From contig NZ_JAHQCS010000121.1 in assembly GCF_019042215.1 (NCBI RefSeq), positions 62,001-126,000 of the forward strand: a stretch of DNA of 64,000 bases. The letters run 5' to 3'. The position numbers and the translations under genes are program-made. Below, one piece after another: positions 63,129 through 64,000 of this stretch; position 1 is the first letter of the stretch, and every line of letters starts with the position of its first letter. The notes under the pieces are model-generated. The model saw only the letters and a list, made by a program, of their open reading frames with translations. It was not told the origin of the DNA and ran no database searches. The stretch is from Evansella tamaricis (GTDB taxonomy: Bacteria; Bacillota; Bacilli; Bacillales; Salisediminibacteriaceae).

Positions 63129-64000
63129 TTAAATCCTGATTTCATAGTCCTGTTTTAAACTCAACAATCTATTCTTTATACCAGCCATCGTATCAGAGTC
63201 CAAAAACGGTTTTCCATAAACAAGTGGACTTTTATCATATATCTTCCTTACAGATACTGGAATTCCACTATCTACACTTCCACAATGTTCTACTACGATA
63301 TTGTTAGGTTGATAAAGAATCATCTCCATCAACTCTTTTGTTTCTTCCGACGGGGAGTTCATAAGCTTAATAATTAATTCGTTATCTGTCATTAACGGAA
63401 TTTCGTCTCGATTTTCTTTTGTTTTTTCCCAATGCTTTGTTACTGCTTCTGCCAATAATCTGTCCGCAGCGAGCAGAAGAGGAGATAAAAACAACTCATG
63501 ATCACTTAGAATAAGTTCCATTAAATACTTTCCTGTTTTTTCATCCGTTTGTATTCCTTCTTCTGCACAACAAAGACGATTGATGATATCTTTTGGCCTA
63601 TACTTGCCTTTCCCTGACATATAAGTATCCCGAAAGAAACTGTCTAAGTGGTCTAACCCAATTACTTTGTCCTTCCCGGTTAATGCCGTTTCCTTATTCA
63701 AATATTCCATTATTACTTTATAGTCCAATCCAGCATCTTCAAGAATACTAGTGATGCACTCTGCTTTAATATACTCTTCTGTGAGCTTATGATGGTTATA
63801 GCCTAACGTTTTTTCAACGGCGTGGGAAAACGGAAGGTGACCGATATCATGAAGAATAGCAGCTGCACGAATAAGCTTGTCCTCCGGGAAAAACCGAGAA
63901 GCAAGCTTCCATACACCTATAGTGTGTTCAAATCTGGAGTGGGTCACCGATGTAATCAGAGAACCAGCTCCATAATGGGCAAGGTGTTTTAATCTCCTCA
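63129..64000 (-). CDS. HD-domain phosphohydrolase, truncated at the right edge
   Basis: The frame is open past the first candidate start at 63947 to the window edge. It reads RRLKHLAHYGAGSLITSV, then THSRFEHTIGVWKLA. The HD motif lies in AAILHDIGHLPFSHAVE, so this is an HD-type (deoxy)nucleotide triphosphohydrolase or YfbR/Pro-Dgt-like enzyme. At least 290 residues are visible; the N-terminus is outside the window. Ends at 63129. Confidence 0.85.
   Translation of the reverse strand, partial: RRLKHLAHYGAGSLITSVTHSRFEHTIGVWKLASRFFPEDKLIRAAAILHDIGHLPFSHAVEKTLGYNHHKLTEEYIKAECITSILEDAGLDYKVIMEYLNKETALTGKDKVIGLDHLDSFFRDTYMSGKGKYRPKDIINRLCCAEEGIQTDEKTGKYLMELILSDHELFLSPLLLAADRLLAEAVTKHWEKTKENRDEIPLMTDNELIIKLMNSPSEETKELMEMILYQPNNIVVEHCGSVDSGIPVSVRKIYDKSPLVYGKPFLDSDTMAGIKNRLLSLKQDYEIRI

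Overview
The window looks like chromosomal DNA of a low-GC, Gram-positive, endospore-forming member of the Bacillaceae. It is AT-rich with strong AGGAGG-type ribosome sites and frequent TTG/GTG starts. It carries a T-box, an NhaC antiporter, small acid-soluble spore protein-like genes and B. subtilis-like household genes. A secreted GH5 endoglucanase with CBM17/28-type modules and the NhaC antiporter fit an alkaliphilic or salt-tolerant lifestyle, but the species cannot be named from sequence alone. There are no rRNA or tRNA genes, CRISPR arrays, intact insertion sequences or prophage genes.

Layout. 0-9.9 kb: cytochrome P450, Toprim protein, DHA2-type drug exporter, DbpA-type RNA helicase, glycosyltransferase, small membrane proteins and an Asp/Asn-rich lipoprotein. 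9.9-10.9 kb: a gene-free kilobase with a mobile-looking hairpin element, a pair of direct repeats and many TCACA words. 10.9-17.6 kb: an acidic-tail membrane protein, a tyrosine-recombinase-like protein lacking the expected catalytic residues, a divergent PRPP synthetase, a quinone-reductase-like enzyme and an ABC exporter pair. 17.7-24.2 kb: the endoglucanase with cre-like sites, an RNA-methyltransferase-like gene, small membrane proteins and a FAD oxidoreductase. 24.4-36.8 kb: one eight-gene, tightly overlapping operon (large exported sensor-like protein, ABC ATPase and permease, coiled-coil membrane protein, MoxR ATPase, DUF58, and two vWA/BatA-type membrane proteins). It is the largest coordinated system here. 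37-49 kb: NhaC, MFS, metallophosphoesterase, HAD phosphatases, DinB and many small hypothetical genes. 49.4-64 kb: aminotransferase, a DUF5370-like gene broken by one stop codon, LiaF-like and TerC-like proteins, histidinol-phosphatase, an ABC-F ribosome-protection protein behind an attenuator, prolyl-tRNA synthetase behind a T-box, a HEPN-methyltransferase fusion next to a GGCT-like protein, an ECF sigma/anti-sigma pair, and an HD hydrolase cut by the right edge.

Repeats. Three dispersed hairpin families occupy the intergenic gaps: family A (about 145 bp, ends GAGGCTGGGACA, five copies), family B (starts AAGAAAAGCGCAAGCGCC, ends GCCCGAAGGTGCCAAAACTTA, at least five full or partial copies) and family C (GGCACTGAAAAAGT hairpins, three copies). 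They look non-autonomous; no transposase is present in the window.

Regulation that can be read directly includes a proline T-box, an ABC-F leader with a terminator and a possible antiterminator arm, catabolite-repression-like palindromes in front of the cellulase, and many intrinsic terminators. Several genes have start sites that differ from the longest open frame; these were chosen from ribosome-site spacing.
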